A stretch of DNA of 61,695 nt from Owenweeksia sp. TMED14. Lineage in GTDB: Bacteria; Bacteroidota; Bacteroidia; Flavobacteriales; Schleiferiaceae. The stretch spans positions 1 to 61,695 of the forward strand of contig CATIRS010000022.1 in the NCBI GenBank assembly GCA_949529985.1, written 5' to 3'. Position 1 is the stretch's first letter, and every line of letters begins with the position of its first letter. A program made the translations under genes and the position numbers. Of the stretch, positions 1 through 10,016 are shown piece by piece. The notes under the pieces are model-generated. The model was not told where the DNA came from. It did not search any database and saw nothing but the letters and a program-made list of their open reading frames with translations.

Positions 1-345
1 ACTGTTCATTTGGACTTAATAGACACGATATGCAACGCTGTTTATGGATATGATTTTACCTCTTCGATCCTAAGGTTAGATCAAAGACTCTATATCCCTA
101 CTGCTTTTACTCCTAACGGAGATGGTACAAATGAGGAGTTAAGGATTGGCGGAAATGACTGCTTTTCAAACGATAGATTTGTCATTTTAAATTCCATTGG
201 AAATATTGTCTTCGAAACATTAGAACCCTTTAAAGAATTCTGGGATGGTAAAATAGATGGGAAGTTTGCCCAACAAGACACTTATGTCTATCGTTTTGAA
301 ACCGAGGATGGTTGGATTTATGGTTACGTAAGTTTAGTTTACTAA
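1..345 (+). CDS. C-terminal end of a large surface protein with type B T9SS (CHU_C-like) domain (partial)
   Basis: The reading frame is open from the first base, so this is the 3' end of a gene that begins upstream of the window. The visible 114 residues contain the signature IPTAFTPNGDGTNEELRI followed by a beta-rich stretch (VILNSIGNIVFE, FWDGKIDG, DTYVYRFETEDGWIYGYVSLVY). This is the gliding motility-associated C-terminal (CHU_C) domain, which directs export by the type IX secretion system and SprF-type attachment in Bacteroidota. The rest of the protein, probably large and repetitive, cannot be seen. The downstream neighbour is convergent, about 18 bases away. Confidence 0.9.
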   Translation, partial: TVHLDLIDTICNAVYGYDFTSSILRLDQRLYIPTAFTPNGDGTNEELRIGGNDCFSNDRFVILNSIGNIVFETLEPFKEFWDGKIDGKFAQQDTYVYRFETEDGWIYGYVSLVY

Positions 346-363
346 AAAATCGCAATAAAACCT

Positions 364-1500
364 TCAGATATCTGACTTTATTTTTTGAAGGATTTGAACA
401 AATAAATCAACCTCACTTTTTGTTGTATAACGAGAAAAAGAAATACGAGTTCCTCCCGAAGAGTTGAGAGCATTTAGAACATGAGATCCACCTACAGCGC
501 CACTACTGCAGGCACTTCCACCCGAACAATGAACACCATTAATGTCTAATTGAAAGTTTAGCATTCCATTCTCATGAAGTTTATGATGATAGAAATTGAG
601 AACAGTATAAAGACTCTTTTCGACATCTCCGGAAAGCCCATTAAATTTAATTTCCGGAAATTCTGACTTTAGTTTTAAAATGGCATAATTTTTAACCCCA
701 GTTACTTTTAAAATATCATTAGCCATATCATCCACGCACATATTAAAAGCAGCGCCTAGTCCAGCTATGCCAATAACGTTTTCAGTACCTGCCCTAGCCC
801 CACGCTCTTGAGCACCACCCCGTATCAAAGGCTTACTCAAAACACCTTGGCGTACAAATGCAAATCCAACTCCTTTTGGGCCATGAAATTTATGGCCACT
901 ACATGCAGCAAAATCAACTCTAATCTTAGAAAAATCAAGAGGTAAATGAGCCATGGTTTGAACTGTATCACTATGAAGATATGCTCCATGACTTTGACAC
1001 AACTCAGATAAATTTTGCAAGTCAATAATATTCCCTATTTCATTATTTGCATGCATTAGAGAGACCATAGCCTTCTCACCAAGAAGAGCTTTTGACTTCA
1101 ATTCCAATTCTAACCATTTGAGGTCATGAATTCCATGATCATCATGAGGAATATATTGCACTTTGCACATCCCGTTTTGATCAAGATATTCTACCACATG
1201 AGAAACCGCATGATGCTCAATTACTGAAGTATAAAGGTGTTTCACGCCGCAATCTTTGACGGCAGAGATCAAAGCCCAATTATCAGCCTCGGTTCCTCCA
1301 CCGGTAAAAGTTATTTCTGAAGGAGAACAATTTAACCTTGAAGCTATACCCTTTCGAACTGTTTCAACAATGGCTTTTGCTTTCCTGCCCTCTGCATGCG
1401 TGCTACTAGGATTACCGAAATTCTCCATAGCTGCCACCATGGCAGTTTTTGCTTCTTGCGAAATAGGCGTAGTTGCCGCGTTGTCAAAATATATACTCAT
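364..1500 (-). CDS. Cysteine desulfurase (NifS/IscS-type, class V aminotransferase fold)
   Basis: A 378-residue PLP enzyme that removes sulfur from L-cysteine and passes it as a persulfide to Fe-S cluster or tRNA thiolation pathways in the cytoplasm. Visible landmarks are the N-terminal MSIYFDNAATTPI, the substrate-side TGGGTEADN (67-74), the PLP-binding lysine K204 in SGHKFHGPKG, and the persulfide-carrying loop CSGGSACSSG with the likely catalytic cysteine C331. Length is normal for the family. It follows the GlmM-type gene on the same strand after 59 bases, so co-transcription is possible. The sequence does not show whether it serves Fe-S assembly or tRNA modification (no iscU or mnmA neighbour is visible). 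Confidence 0.93.
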   Translation of the reverse strand: MSIYFDNAATTPISQEAKTAMVAAMENFGNPSSTHAEGRKAKAIVETVRKGIASRLNCSPSEITFTGGGTEADNWALISAVKDCGVKHLYTSVIEHHAVSHVVEYLDQNGMCKVQYIPHDDHGIHDLKWLELELKSKALLGEKAMVSLMHANNEIGNIIDLQNLSELCQSHGAYLHSDTVQTMAHLPLDFSKIRVDFAACSGHKFHGPKGVGFAFVRQGVLSKPLIRGGAQERGARAGTENVIGIAGLGAAFNMCVDDMANDILKVTGVKNYAILKLKSEFPEIKFNGLSGDVEKSLYTVLNFYHHKLHENGMLNFQLDINGVHCSGGSACSSGAVGGSHVLNALNSSGGTRISFSRYTTKSEVDLFVQILQKIKSDI

Positions 1501-1559
1501 TATCTAAAATTAGGCTTGTTAAAAGTAAAGTATACCATCTAGGTTCTTATATTAAATTG

Positions 1560-2969
1560 TTAATCTAAATCATTGAGTCGATCGACAAAACTCTTCGCCA
1601 AATCTTCAGCTTCCTCTTTACTCTTTGCTTCTGCATAAATTCGGACAATTGGCTCTGTATTTGACTTTCTCAAATGCACCCAACTATCCTCAAAATCTAT
1701 TTTAACACCGTCAATTCTACTTAAATTCTCATTTGAATATTTATCAGCAATAATGTTTAAAATATTTTCTAAATCAACCGATGGAGAAAGTGTTACTTTT
1801 TCCTTTGACATATGATAATCCGGATAGGAAGAACGTAAATCAGAAGTAGTAATATTTAAATCCTTCTTTTTCAAATAAGCCAAATGAGTTAGAAATAATG
1901 CTATACCAACGAGAGAATCACGGCCATAATGTAGTGGTGGATAAATTATCCCTCCATTACCTTCTCCACCAATGATCGCATTACAATCCTTCATTTTATC
2001 TACTACGTTCACCTCACCTACAGCAGAAGCAAAATATTTTGAATCATGTTTGATTGCTATGTCGTTTAAAGCGCGAGAACTAGATAGGTTACTAACACAA
2101 TTGCCTTTTTTTCGCGAGAGAAGGTAATCCGCAACAGCTACTAAAGTATATTCTTCACCAAAGAGATCACCATTCTCAGAAACAAAAACAAGGCGATCAA
2201 CATCAGGGTCTACTACTACTCCTAAATCAGATCCTGACTTAGGGACTAAAGAGCATATATCATCAAGGTGTTTGCGCAAGGGTTCAGGATTATGCGGGAA
2301 TTGACCATTAGGTTCGCAAAAAAGTAGCTCCTGACGTTTAACACCCAAAGCAGAAAGAAGAATGGGGACTGCGATTCCTCCAGTCGAATTCACAGCATCT
2401 ACTGCTATTTTAAAATCAGCATTTCGAATAGCCTTTGGGTCTACATCAGGAAGACTCAAAATGGCTTCCACATGCCTCTCTATGGCATTATTTGATGGGA
2501 TTATTTTACCAATTTGATTGATTTCAGAGAATTGATAGTCTTGTAAACTTGCATACTCAAGTATTTTTTCACCATCTTTTGCTGAAAGAAATTCACCGTT
2601 TGAATTTAATAATTTCAAAGCATTCCATTCCACTGGGTTGTGAGATGCCGTTATTACAATTCCTCCATCACAAGCGTCCATTATAACAATCATCTCTACA
2701 GTGGGCGTCGTTGACAAATCCAAATCTAAAACGTCAATACCCATTGAGACTAGCGTAGAGACGACTAAATCGTAAATGCTTTTTCCAGATGGTCGAGCAT
2801 CTCTACCGACAGCAACGGTGAGTTGACTCTTATCAGAATCATTTTTTTGACCTTTCAACCATGTTCCATAGGCAGAACTAAATGAAACTACATCAATAGG
2901 CGTCAAATTGTCACCCGGCTTACCTCCTATAGTTCCTCGAATTCCAGATATAGATGTGATTAATGGCAT
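1560..2969 (-). CDS. glmM: Phosphoglucosamine mutase-type alpha-D-phosphohexomutase
   Basis: A 469-residue phosphohexomutase, most likely converting glucosamine-6-phosphate to glucosamine-1-phosphate for UDP-GlcNAc and peptidoglycan synthesis. All four family loops are present: the phosphoserine loop TASHNPVEWNALKL (S109), the metal loop DPDVDRL (D254, D256, D258), the sugar-specificity loop GGEGNGG (334-340) and the phosphate-binding RKSNTEPIVRIYAE near the C terminus. The GEGNGG form and the N-terminal SISGIRGTIGG fit the GlmM-like group found in Bacteroidota, although phosphomannomutase activity cannot be excluded. The start is at an ATG about 150 bases from the divergent TPR gene. A second, different phosphohexomutase lies at 17265-19001. 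Confidence 0.82.
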   Translation of the reverse strand: MPLITSISGIRGTIGGKPGDNLTPIDVVSFSSAYGTWLKGQKNDSDKSQLTVAVGRDARPSGKSIYDLVVSTLVSMGIDVLDLDLSTTPTVEMIVIMDACDGGIVITASHNPVEWNALKLLNSNGEFLSAKDGEKILEYASLQDYQFSEINQIGKIIPSNNAIERHVEAILSLPDVDPKAIRNADFKIAVDAVNSTGGIAVPILLSALGVKRQELLFCEPNGQFPHNPEPLRKHLDDICSLVPKSGSDLGVVVDPDVDRLVFVSENGDLFGEEYTLVAVADYLLSRKKGNCVSNLSSSRALNDIAIKHDSKYFASAVGEVNVVDKMKDCNAIIGGEGNGGIIYPPLHYGRDSLVGIALFLTHLAYLKKKDLNITTSDLRSSYPDYHMSKEKVTLSPSVDLENILNIIADKYSNENLSRIDGVKIDFEDSWVHLRKSNTEPIVRIYAEAKSKEEAEDLAKSFVDRLNDLD

Positions 2970-3122
2970 ATGGCCTTGTTTTTGTTTTAAAGTGTAAAAT
3001 TAAGATATAATCCAATCAATAATATTGTTTGAATTAAATGTTAAAAACTGATTGAAAACGAAAAATAGAAAGATGCTGATTAAAAGAAGTTTCTGCATAG
3101 CTTGGAGTCGTATAAATTAAAT

Positions 3123-4496
3123 ATGGAACATTTAGAATTTGATCACTTAATCCGGAAATTTGAAAAAGCATTAAAATCGAAGTCTTCGTTATTTTTTGAT
3201 GTTGACGAATTTGAAGAAATTGCCGATCATTATCTTGAGACTGGTCAATTAAACCAAGCACTTATTGCCATTGAAATGGGTGGCGAACAACACCCTAATG
3301 CAATAACATTTGCGGTAAAACGGGCAAGGTATTTCGTAGCTAATCACCAATTAGACTTGGCGGCAGAAGCTATCGAAACAGCAGAAAGTATATCACCAAA
3401 TCACCCTGACCTTGATTGGGCACGTGGTCAACTTTTCATGAGACAAGGAAAACATCAAGAAGCCATCAAGTCTTTAAAGAATGCTCTACAAAATAGCGAT
3501 GATTTATTTCCCATACAAGGTCATCTAGCAAGCCTATATACTGCTATAGGCGAATTCAAACATGCCATTAAAGTTCTCAAAGCTATGCTACGTGAAGAGC
3601 CAAAAGATGACCACTTATTGTACATGCTGGCAGCAAATTTCGACATGGATAGTAAAGACGAGAAAGCTGTTGAATGGTTTAAGTCATATTTAGATCAATA
3701 TCCCTACAGTGAAACTGCGTGGTATCATCTTGGGGCAGCCCTTTTTCGATTGCAATACTATAATAAGGCATTGGAATCATTTGATTATGCTCTTCTTATT
3801 GACGCTGACTTCACAGCTGCTCATTTCGATACAGGTAGAATTTTAGAAGAATTAAACCAATATCCAGAGGCAATTAAGTCTTATAAAAATGCACTAAAAA
3901 GCGAACCTAATGGTTATACCCTCTACCGTCTGGGGATTTGTTACCAAAGCAACAAACAAATTCCTGAAGCAATTGAAGCTCTAAAGCTATCGATAAAACA
4001 TGATGAGGACTTAGATGAGGCATGGATAGAGTTAGCAATATTATATGGCGAAGGTCATCGATTGTTTGAAGCAATTGACCATGTAAAAAAGGCATTATCC
4101 TTAGATCCAGAAAATCCAGATTATTATCTAATCGCTTATGACCTCTATCAAAGACTTGGCCTGTTCATTGAAGGCGAAAAAATGCTTAAGTTGGTTTTAA
4201 AATCATTGCGGACCGAAGATCCAAAAGGTCTATTCGAGTATGTAAAAACTCTTGAGAAAATCAATCAATACAAAGCCGCTTTAGCCGTAATCAGGATGGG
4301 ATTAGAACGACATCCTGAAAACGCCGAAATGGAAGCGATAAATTGCGGTTACATAATGGGCTTAGAAAATGAAGAAGAGCTTGCACTTCTTCATCTTAGA
4401 GAAGGGCTATCTAGATTTGGGGGAAAATTTAAAGATGCATTGATATTTTTTTATCCAGAACTATCCTCTGATATACGCTTAAATAATATCTTATGA
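3123..4496 (+). CDS. Tetratricopeptide-repeat protein
   Basis: A protein of 457 residues made almost wholly of TPR helices, for example the repeats around AWYHLGAALFRLQYYNKALESFDYALLIDADF and EAWIELAILYGEGHRLFEAIDHVKKALSLDPENPDYY. There is no signal peptide or membrane segment, so it should be a cytoplasmic scaffold. The ATG at 3123 is preferred over an in-frame TTG seven codons upstream because it follows an A/T-rich leader typical of this genome. It is the first gene of a plus-strand run with DUF368, aroE, the DUF349 protein and uvrB, and its stop overlaps the DUF368 start by four bases (ATGA), which suggests translational coupling. The binding partner is unknown. Confidence 0.88.
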   Translation: MEHLEFDHLIRKFEKALKSKSSLFFDVDEFEEIADHYLETGQLNQALIAIEMGGEQHPNAITFAVKRARYFVANHQLDLAAEAIETAESISPNHPDLDWARGQLFMRQGKHQEAIKSLKNALQNSDDLFPIQGHLASLYTAIGEFKHAIKVLKAMLREEPKDDHLLYMLAANFDMDSKDEKAVEWFKSYLDQYPYSETAWYHLGAALFRLQYYNKALESFDYALLIDADFTAAHFDTGRILEELNQYPEAIKSYKNALKSEPNGYTLYRLGICYQSNKQIPEAIEALKLSIKHDEDLDEAWIELAILYGEGHRLFEAIDHVKKALSLDPENPDYYLIAYDLYQRLGLFIEGEKMLKLVLKSLRTEDPKGLFEYVKTLEKINQYKAALAVIRMGLERHPENAEMEAINCGYIMGLENEEELALLHLREGLSRFGGKFKDALIFFYPELSSDIRLNNIL

Positions 4497-5392
4497 ATGA
4501 ATCACAACCAGATTCATTTTTTTCGACTCTTCTCAAAGGTATAGCTATGGGGTCAGCAGATGTGGTCCCTGGGGTTTCTGGAGGAACCGTTGCATATATA
4601 ACAGGTATTTACACGCGACTTTTAAATGCCATTCATTCCATAGGAATGAATTCATTTATTATACTAAAAAATGATGGAATTTATCCTTTTTGGAAAAAAA
4701 TTGATGGTAAATTTTTATCAACGCTTTTTTTAGGAATTGGAACCTCAATACTAAGTTTATCAAAAGTTGTTTTGTGGGGACTTGAGAACTACGCTGAAAT
4801 TGTATGGAGTTTTTTCTTTGGCCTAATAATAGCAAGTATTCCTCTAATATTCTCTCAAATATCAAGAAATATTAGGCTAAAACAATGGCTTCCTTTCGGC
4901 ATAATTGGATTTTGTATTGGTTCATTGATAACATTTTTACCAACAGCCAACCAAGAATTAACCTTATCGTATGTTTTACTATCCGGATTTATCGCCATTT
5001 GCGCTATGATCTTGCCAGGATTAAGTGGGTCTTTCATTCTTATCCTTTTAGGGTCTTATAAAGGCATTTTAGAAGGACTGCACAATCTTGATTGGATGCT
5101 TATTATAACATTCATCTCTGGCGCACTTATGGGCTTGATTATATTTGGCCGCAGTCTTCGTTATTTATTTCAAAAATTCCCAAACCCTATGACGGGAATA
5201 ATGGGAGGATTTATAATAGGGTCTTTGATTAAAATATATCCTTTTAAATATATCCAATCTAATGGAATTGAGTATCCAAGATTAATGACCTTAGAAGACC
5301 CTATAATTTTATGTTTTACGGCTAGTTTAATCGGCTTTATTTTTCTCACTGGACTGAATAAATTTGCTGTAAATAAAACTCAAAAGTTATAG
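4493..5392 (+). CDS. DUF368 membrane protein, probable undecaprenyl-phosphate transporter (PopT-like)
   Basis: A polytopic membrane protein of 299 residues. It has the two family hallmarks, GSADVVPGVSGGTVAYI near the N terminus (residues 21-37) and the repeat-related PGLSGSFILILLGSY in the second half, which points to an internally duplicated fold. DUF368 proteins have been linked to recycling of the lipid carrier C55-P across the cytoplasmic membrane, complementing DedA-type carriers, so the likely role is supply of carrier lipid for peptidoglycan and surface polysaccharides. It overlaps the TPR gene by four bases and is followed by aroE after 11 bases. Function in this organism is inferred from the family. 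Confidence 0.85.
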   Translation: MNESQPDSFFSTLLKGIAMGSADVVPGVSGGTVAYITGIYTRLLNAIHSIGMNSFIILKNDGIYPFWKKIDGKFLSTLFLGIGTSILSLSKVVLWGLENYAEIVWSFFFGLIIASIPLIFSQISRNIRLKQWLPFGIIGFCIGSLITFLPTANQELTLSYVLLSGFIAICAMILPGLSGSFILILLGSYKGILEGLHNLDWMLIITFISGALMGLIIFGRSLRYLFQKFPNPMTGIMGGFIIGSLIKIYPFKYIQSNGIEYPRLMTLEDPIILCFTASLIGFIFLTGLNKFAVNKTQKL

Positions 5393-5403
5393 GACTAACT
5401 ATT

Positions 5404-6165
5404 ATGAGGTACGATTTCGCTGTCATTGGCGACCCCATTGAGCATTCTAAGTCGCCGTTCCTGTTTAATAAAATATGGAGTGAACATATCATGAATAAAC
5501 AATTCACATATTGTCGAATAAATGTTAATAAGGATCAATTAGAGGATTTTCTCAAAAAAACTCATTTAATTGGTTTTAACGTTACAGCGCCACTCAAAGA
5601 ATTTATTATTCCATATTTATCAAAACTCACTCCTGCAGCAGAAAAAATAAAAGCAGTGAATACTGTGGTTAAAGTTGGAAATCAATGGCATGGTCACAAT
5701 ACAGATGGAGATGGATTTTGGGATATGTTTAGTGCCAATATTTCAGGTCCTAAAAAAAACTCAGATATATGCATCTTAGGAAATGGCGGCGCAGCGAGAG
5801 CGGTGACATATAGTCTTAATGAGAGAGGTTATAAGGGTGTTGTTCTTTGTCGAAGCAAAAAAGGAAACTTTGTCTGGCCGGAAATACTGTTTAGGTCCAT
5901 AAAAAAGATGAAGGCTTCTGCAGTTATCCAGTGTACAACTTTAGGGATGCATCCAGCAACTGAAAATCGCCCTCTATGTCCGATATGGAAAGGCGAAGAC
6001 ATGCCTTTAGCAATCGATCTGATATACAATCCAAATAAAACAAAATTCTTACTTGAAATGGAGTCACTTGGATGCAAAACTTTAGGAGGATCACAAATGT
6101 TAACATTTCAAGCAAAAAAAGCTTGGGAATATTGGGCAAATGTCCTCAATATTCCTCACATTTGA
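5404..6165 (+). CDS. aroE: Shikimate dehydrogenase
   Basis: A 253-residue enzyme of the shikimate pathway that reduces 3-dehydroshikimate with NADPH. The substrate-binding segment GDPIEHSKSPFLFN (9-22), the catalytic lysine K65 in FNVTAPLKE, D101 in NTDGDGF and the nucleotide-binding GNGGAARAV (126-134) are all present. It is slightly shorter than the roughly 270 residues of the E. coli enzyme, which is usual in Bacteroidota. It lies in the operon-like run between the DUF368 gene and the DUF349 gene. That grouping seems to be common in Bacteroidota and does not suggest a functional link to aromatic synthesis. Confidence 0.93.
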   Translation: MRYDFAVIGDPIEHSKSPFLFNKIWSEHIMNKQFTYCRINVNKDQLEDFLKKTHLIGFNVTAPLKEFIIPYLSKLTPAAEKIKAVNTVVKVGNQWHGHNTDGDGFWDMFSANISGPKKNSDICILGNGGAARAVTYSLNERGYKGVVLCRSKKGNFVWPEILFRSIKKMKASAVIQCTTLGMHPATENRPLCPIWKGEDMPLAIDLIYNPNKTKFLLEMESLGCKTLGGSQMLTFQAKKAWEYWANVLNIPHI

Positions 6166-6192
6166 ACTGAAATTCACTTAATACAACCAGCT

Positions 6193-8010
6193 ATGGCTGA
6201 GAAAGACTTACTTCCCGAAGATGGGAATACAACTGGAGAAACACCAGGAGAAATTGAATCAACTGAAAATCAGAGGACTTCGAATTCATCGGAAGAAGAA
6301 TTAGAAGAAAAACCTAGTGATGTTTCTAGTTCTGTAGGTAACCATCAACCTTCTTCAGTTTCGAAAAATTTAGATGAAAAAATTGCATCATTAGAAGAAC
6401 TAGAGGAAAAAACTAAAATGGAGCAAATTGCACCATCTGAGGAAGTAGAGGAGAAAACTAAAGATGAAAAAGATGAGCATGATGATCACAAATCTGATTA
6501 CAACGGAAAATCAGAAGAAGACCTGTTAGCAGAGTCAAAACGGATTTTAAAGGATGTTCCCATCGAAAATATGAGAATTCCTATGCTTGCTATTAAATCT
6601 ATTCTTTCCCCCAGATGGGATATTGAAAGAAGTGAAGCTCAAGAAAAATTTATTGAAAGCGGCGGAAATATAATAGACTTTCACTTTGAACAAAAAAATA
6701 AAGAAGCTTTTTTTCAAGAATTTAACGAATTCAAAAAGCTTCGCGCAGAATATCGCGTAAAACTTCAAGGGAAAATGGCCATTAACCTTGAGCTGAAAAA
6801 AAGTCTCTTGAATGAAATAAAAAAGCTGGCAGAAAGCGATGACCTTCCAACTGGGCATACCTACAAAGAATTCAAGCGCATTAATGATAAATGGAAAGAA
6901 GTTGGACATGTGCCAAATGACGCCACTAGAGACCTTTACGCTTCTTACAGATTTTTTGTCGATCGGTTTTATGACAACCTTAGACTTTCTCAAGATTTAA
7001 GAGATTTAGATTACAAGCATAATAAAGAAATCAAGCTCGGTCTAATCGAAGAAATAAAGCTCTTATCTCAAAAAGATTGGGTCGCTGCCCTTGGTGGAGA
7101 CCTGCAAAGGTTACACAGCTCATGGAAAGAAGTTGGGCCTGTTGCATTAGAAGACAAGGATGCCCTCTGGGCCTCATTTCAAGAAGCATCTAATATTCTG
7201 CACGAAAAACGAAGAATAAAGCAAGAGTCTGCAAACGAAGAAAATAAAGAACGCCTTTTGGGTAAAGAGAAAATCGTGGAAGAATTAGAAGCCCTTGCAT
7301 CTTCTGAACTATCTGATCACAAACATTGGCAAGTATCTACCGAAAGAGCAAAAGAACTTCGAGATTCTATGTCCAAGATTGGAAGAACATTTAGCAGTTT
7401 TAGTGATAAGCTTTGGGATAAATTCAAAAAAGCGGAAAAACTATTTTTTAAAAATAGAAACGAATTTTACAAAGGACGAAAAGCGGCTCTTAAAGTTGCT
7501 CTTGACGCCAAGTATAATCTCGTAACAAAGGCTGAGGAAATGTCTACAAGAACAGATTGGTCAGTTGCAGTTAACGAAATAAAAAAGCTTCAAGCAGACT
7601 GGAAGGATACTGGATTTGTTCCTCGAAAAGAATCTGATAAAATATGGGCTAAATTTAAAGCAGCTTGCAATCTATTTTTTGATTCAATGCGATCTGCAAA
7701 TGGAGAAATGAGAACAGCACAACGAGCAGAAAATACTCGGAACAATAAACTTTCTAATGCATTATCTGCAGTAGAAAAGGCAAAAAGAGATTTATCACAA
7801 CTGGAAAATAACATGGGATTTTTTCAATTTGCTAATGAAGAAAGTCCAATTGTTAAAGACGCTCAAAAGAAAGTTGATGCATCCAAAATATTGTTGGAGT
7901 TAGCAGAAAAAGAGTTAAAAAAAGTACGAGTAGCTCAAAGAAAAGAGGAGAATGAAAAATTAATGGCCGAGAATCCTCCTGAAGCTAAAGAAAACATCAA
8001 CGAAGAATAA
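6193..8010 (+). CDS. DUF349 domain protein with acidic N-terminal region
   Basis: A 605-residue, highly charged protein. Residues 1-110 are a Glu/Ser-rich, low-complexity, probably disordered region. The rest carries several DUF349 helical repeats recognisable by their W-K-x-[VT]-G-x-V-P core (INDKWKEVGHVPND, LHSSWKEVGPVALED, LQADWKDTGFVPRK) and a coiled-coil C terminus. There is no signal peptide. The function of DUF349 proteins is not settled; the helical, charged nature suggests a structural or nucleic-acid-associated role. It starts 27 bases after aroE and is followed three bases later by uvrB, so the two are very likely co-transcribed. Confidence 0.9.
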   Translation: MAEKDLLPEDGNTTGETPGEIESTENQRTSNSSEEELEEKPSDVSSSVGNHQPSSVSKNLDEKIASLEELEEKTKMEQIAPSEEVEEKTKDEKDEHDDHKSDYNGKSEEDLLAESKRILKDVPIENMRIPMLAIKSILSPRWDIERSEAQEKFIESGGNIIDFHFEQKNKEAFFQEFNEFKKLRAEYRVKLQGKMAINLELKKSLLNEIKKLAESDDLPTGHTYKEFKRINDKWKEVGHVPNDATRDLYASYRFFVDRFYDNLRLSQDLRDLDYKHNKEIKLGLIEEIKLLSQKDWVAALGGDLQRLHSSWKEVGPVALEDKDALWASFQEASNILHEKRRIKQESANEENKERLLGKEKIVEELEALASSELSDHKHWQVSTERAKELRDSMSKIGRTFSSFSDKLWDKFKKAEKLFFKNRNEFYKGRKAALKVALDAKYNLVTKAEEMSTRTDWSVAVNEIKKLQADWKDTGFVPRKESDKIWAKFKAACNLFFDSMRSANGEMRTAQRAENTRNNKLSNALSAVEKAKRDLSQLENNMGFFQFANEESPIVKDAQKKVDASKILLELAEKELKKVRVAQRKEENEKLMAENPPEAKENINEE

Positions 8011-8013
8011 TAT

Positions 8014-10008
8014 ATGGATTTTCAAATTGAAAGTCCTTTTAAGCCAACTGGCGACCAACCTCAAGCAATAGAAGCGCTAACTGAAGGCATATTGCAAGGA
8101 GAGGCCCATCAATCACTTTTGGGAGTCACCGGTTCGGGTAAAACATTTACTGTTGCAAATGTTATCAATAAAGTTCAGCGTCCCACGTTAGTTCTATCTC
8201 ATAACAAAACTTTAGCAGCGCAATTATACCAAGAGTTCAAATCCTTTTTCCCCAATAATGCTGTTGAATATTTTGTTTCATATTATGACTATTATCAGCC
8301 TGAGGCTTTTATGCCCAGTAGCGGAACTTATATCGAAAAAGATTTAAGCATTAATGACGAAATAGAGAAAATGAGGCTAAGTGCCACATCATCTCTTCTT
8401 AGTGGACGAAAAGACGTAATTGTTGTAGCTTCTGTTTCTTGCCTCTATGGAATGGGTAATCCTGATGCATTTAACTCACAAACAATCTATATAAATTCTG
8501 GACAACAAATATCACGTCAAAAACTTTTACTCCAGTTTGTAAATGCTTTGTATAGTCGAACAACAGGTGATTTCAAAAGAGGCACGTTCAGAGTAAAAGG
8601 AGATACTGTTGACTTATTTCCTGCATATGGAGATCTATTTCACAGAATTTCTTTCTGGGGTGATGAGATTGAGAGAATAGAGGTTTGGGATCCCGTAACT
8701 ATGGAAAAAAAAGAAGTTATTGAAAACTTAAGAATTTTCCCTGCAAATCTATTTGTCACTACACCAGATCAGCTCAAGAATGCGATAAAACATATTGAAT
8801 TGGACCTAGGCTTGCAAGTTGAGCATTTTAATAATACAGATAGACCACTGGAAGCTAAACGATTAAAAGAGCGAACTACTTTTGACTTAGAAATGATAAG
8901 AGAACTAGGTTATTGTTCTGGAATAGAAAATTATAGTCGTTATCTAGATGGAAGAGAGCCTAATACCCGACCATATTGTCTTGTGGATTATTTTCCAAAA
9001 GATTTTTTACTTGTTGTCGATGAGAGCCATGTCAGCCTACCTCAGGTTAGAGCAATGTATGGCGGTGACCGATCCCGCAAAGAAAATTTAGTGGAGTATG
9101 GCTTTCGTCTCCCAGCTGCTATGGACAATCGGCCATTAAAATTTGAAGAATTTGAAACACTTCAAAACCAAGTGATCTATGTCTCAGCGACTCCAGCAGA
9201 TTATGAATTAGAAAAATCAGATGGTGTAATTGTTGAACAGCTTATTAGGCCCACCGGATTACTTGATCCTAAAATCGAAGTTAGACCAAGCGAAAATCAG
9301 GTAGATGATTTAATGGAAGAAATTCGGATCAGGTCGGAAAAAGATGAACGGACATTAGTTACTACTCTTACAAAGAGAATGGCTGAGGAACTCACTAAGT
9401 ATTTTTTACGGTTTGGAATTCGCTGTAGGTACATTCACTCTGATGTTGAAACACTTGATCGAATTCAAATTATGGAGGACTTAAGACGTGGGCTTTTTGA
9501 TGTGTTAGTTGGCGTTAATCTCCTAAGAGAGGGCCTGGATTTCCCACAAGTTTCTCTAGTTGCAATTATTGACGCAGATAAAGAAGGGTTCTTGAGATCT
9601 GAACGTTCACTTGTTCAAACTATAGGGCGGGCCGCAAGAAATATCAACGGAATGGCTATTTTATATGCTGATAAAATAACCAACTCAATGGAAAAAACAA
9701 TGTCAGAGACATCGAGACGACGGAAATTACAAACTGAATATAACATCGTTAATGGAATAACACCGACAGCAATAGTAAAACAGGAATCAAATGCTTTTCA
9801 AGACAAAAACGAGGAAAGCGCACGCCTAGATACCGCGAAAAGAAAATTAGATGACACAAAAGTCAGCTTATTAACATCCAGTCAATTAGACGATCGAATT
9901 TTAAAAACTCGAAAAAATATGGAAAAATCTGCAAAAAATCTTGATTTTATAGAAGCCGCTCGATACAGAGATATTCTATCGCAACTTCAAAAAGTGAAAA
10001 AGAAATAA
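8014..10008 (+). CDS. uvrB: Excinuclease ABC subunit B
   Basis: The damage-verification helicase subunit of nucleotide excision repair, 664 residues. The Walker A motif GVTGSGKT is near residue 40, followed by the beta-hairpin region (YYDYYQPEAFMPSSGTYIEKD), the Walker B-like LLVVDESHVSLPQ, the helicase motif VSATPADYE, the arginine-finger region QTIGRAARN and the C-terminal UvrC-binding (UVR) motif ending in DFIEAARYRDILSQLQ. Length is standard. It is the last gene of the plus-strand run, beginning three bases after the DUF349 gene, and it meets the convergent SemiSWEET gene after only eight bases. Confidence 0.97.
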   Translation: MDFQIESPFKPTGDQPQAIEALTEGILQGEAHQSLLGVTGSGKTFTVANVINKVQRPTLVLSHNKTLAAQLYQEFKSFFPNNAVEYFVSYYDYYQPEAFMPSSGTYIEKDLSINDEIEKMRLSATSSLLSGRKDVIVVASVSCLYGMGNPDAFNSQTIYINSGQQISRQKLLLQFVNALYSRTTGDFKRGTFRVKGDTVDLFPAYGDLFHRISFWGDEIERIEVWDPVTMEKKEVIENLRIFPANLFVTTPDQLKNAIKHIELDLGLQVEHFNNTDRPLEAKRLKERTTFDLEMIRELGYCSGIENYSRYLDGREPNTRPYCLVDYFPKDFLLVVDESHVSLPQVRAMYGGDRSRKENLVEYGFRLPAAMDNRPLKFEEFETLQNQVIYVSATPADYELEKSDGVIVEQLIRPTGLLDPKIEVRPSENQVDDLMEEIRIRSEKDERTLVTTLTKRMAEELTKYFLRFGIRCRYIHSDVETLDRIQIMEDLRRGLFDVLVGVNLLREGLDFPQVSLVAIIDADKEGFLRSERSLVQTIGRAARNINGMAILYADKITNSMEKTMSETSRRRKLQTEYNIVNGITPTAIVKQESNAFQDKNEESARLDTAKRKLDDTKVSLLTSSQLDDRILKTRKNMEKSAKNLDFIEAARYRDILSQLQKVKKK

Positions 10009-10016
10009 AAAATATT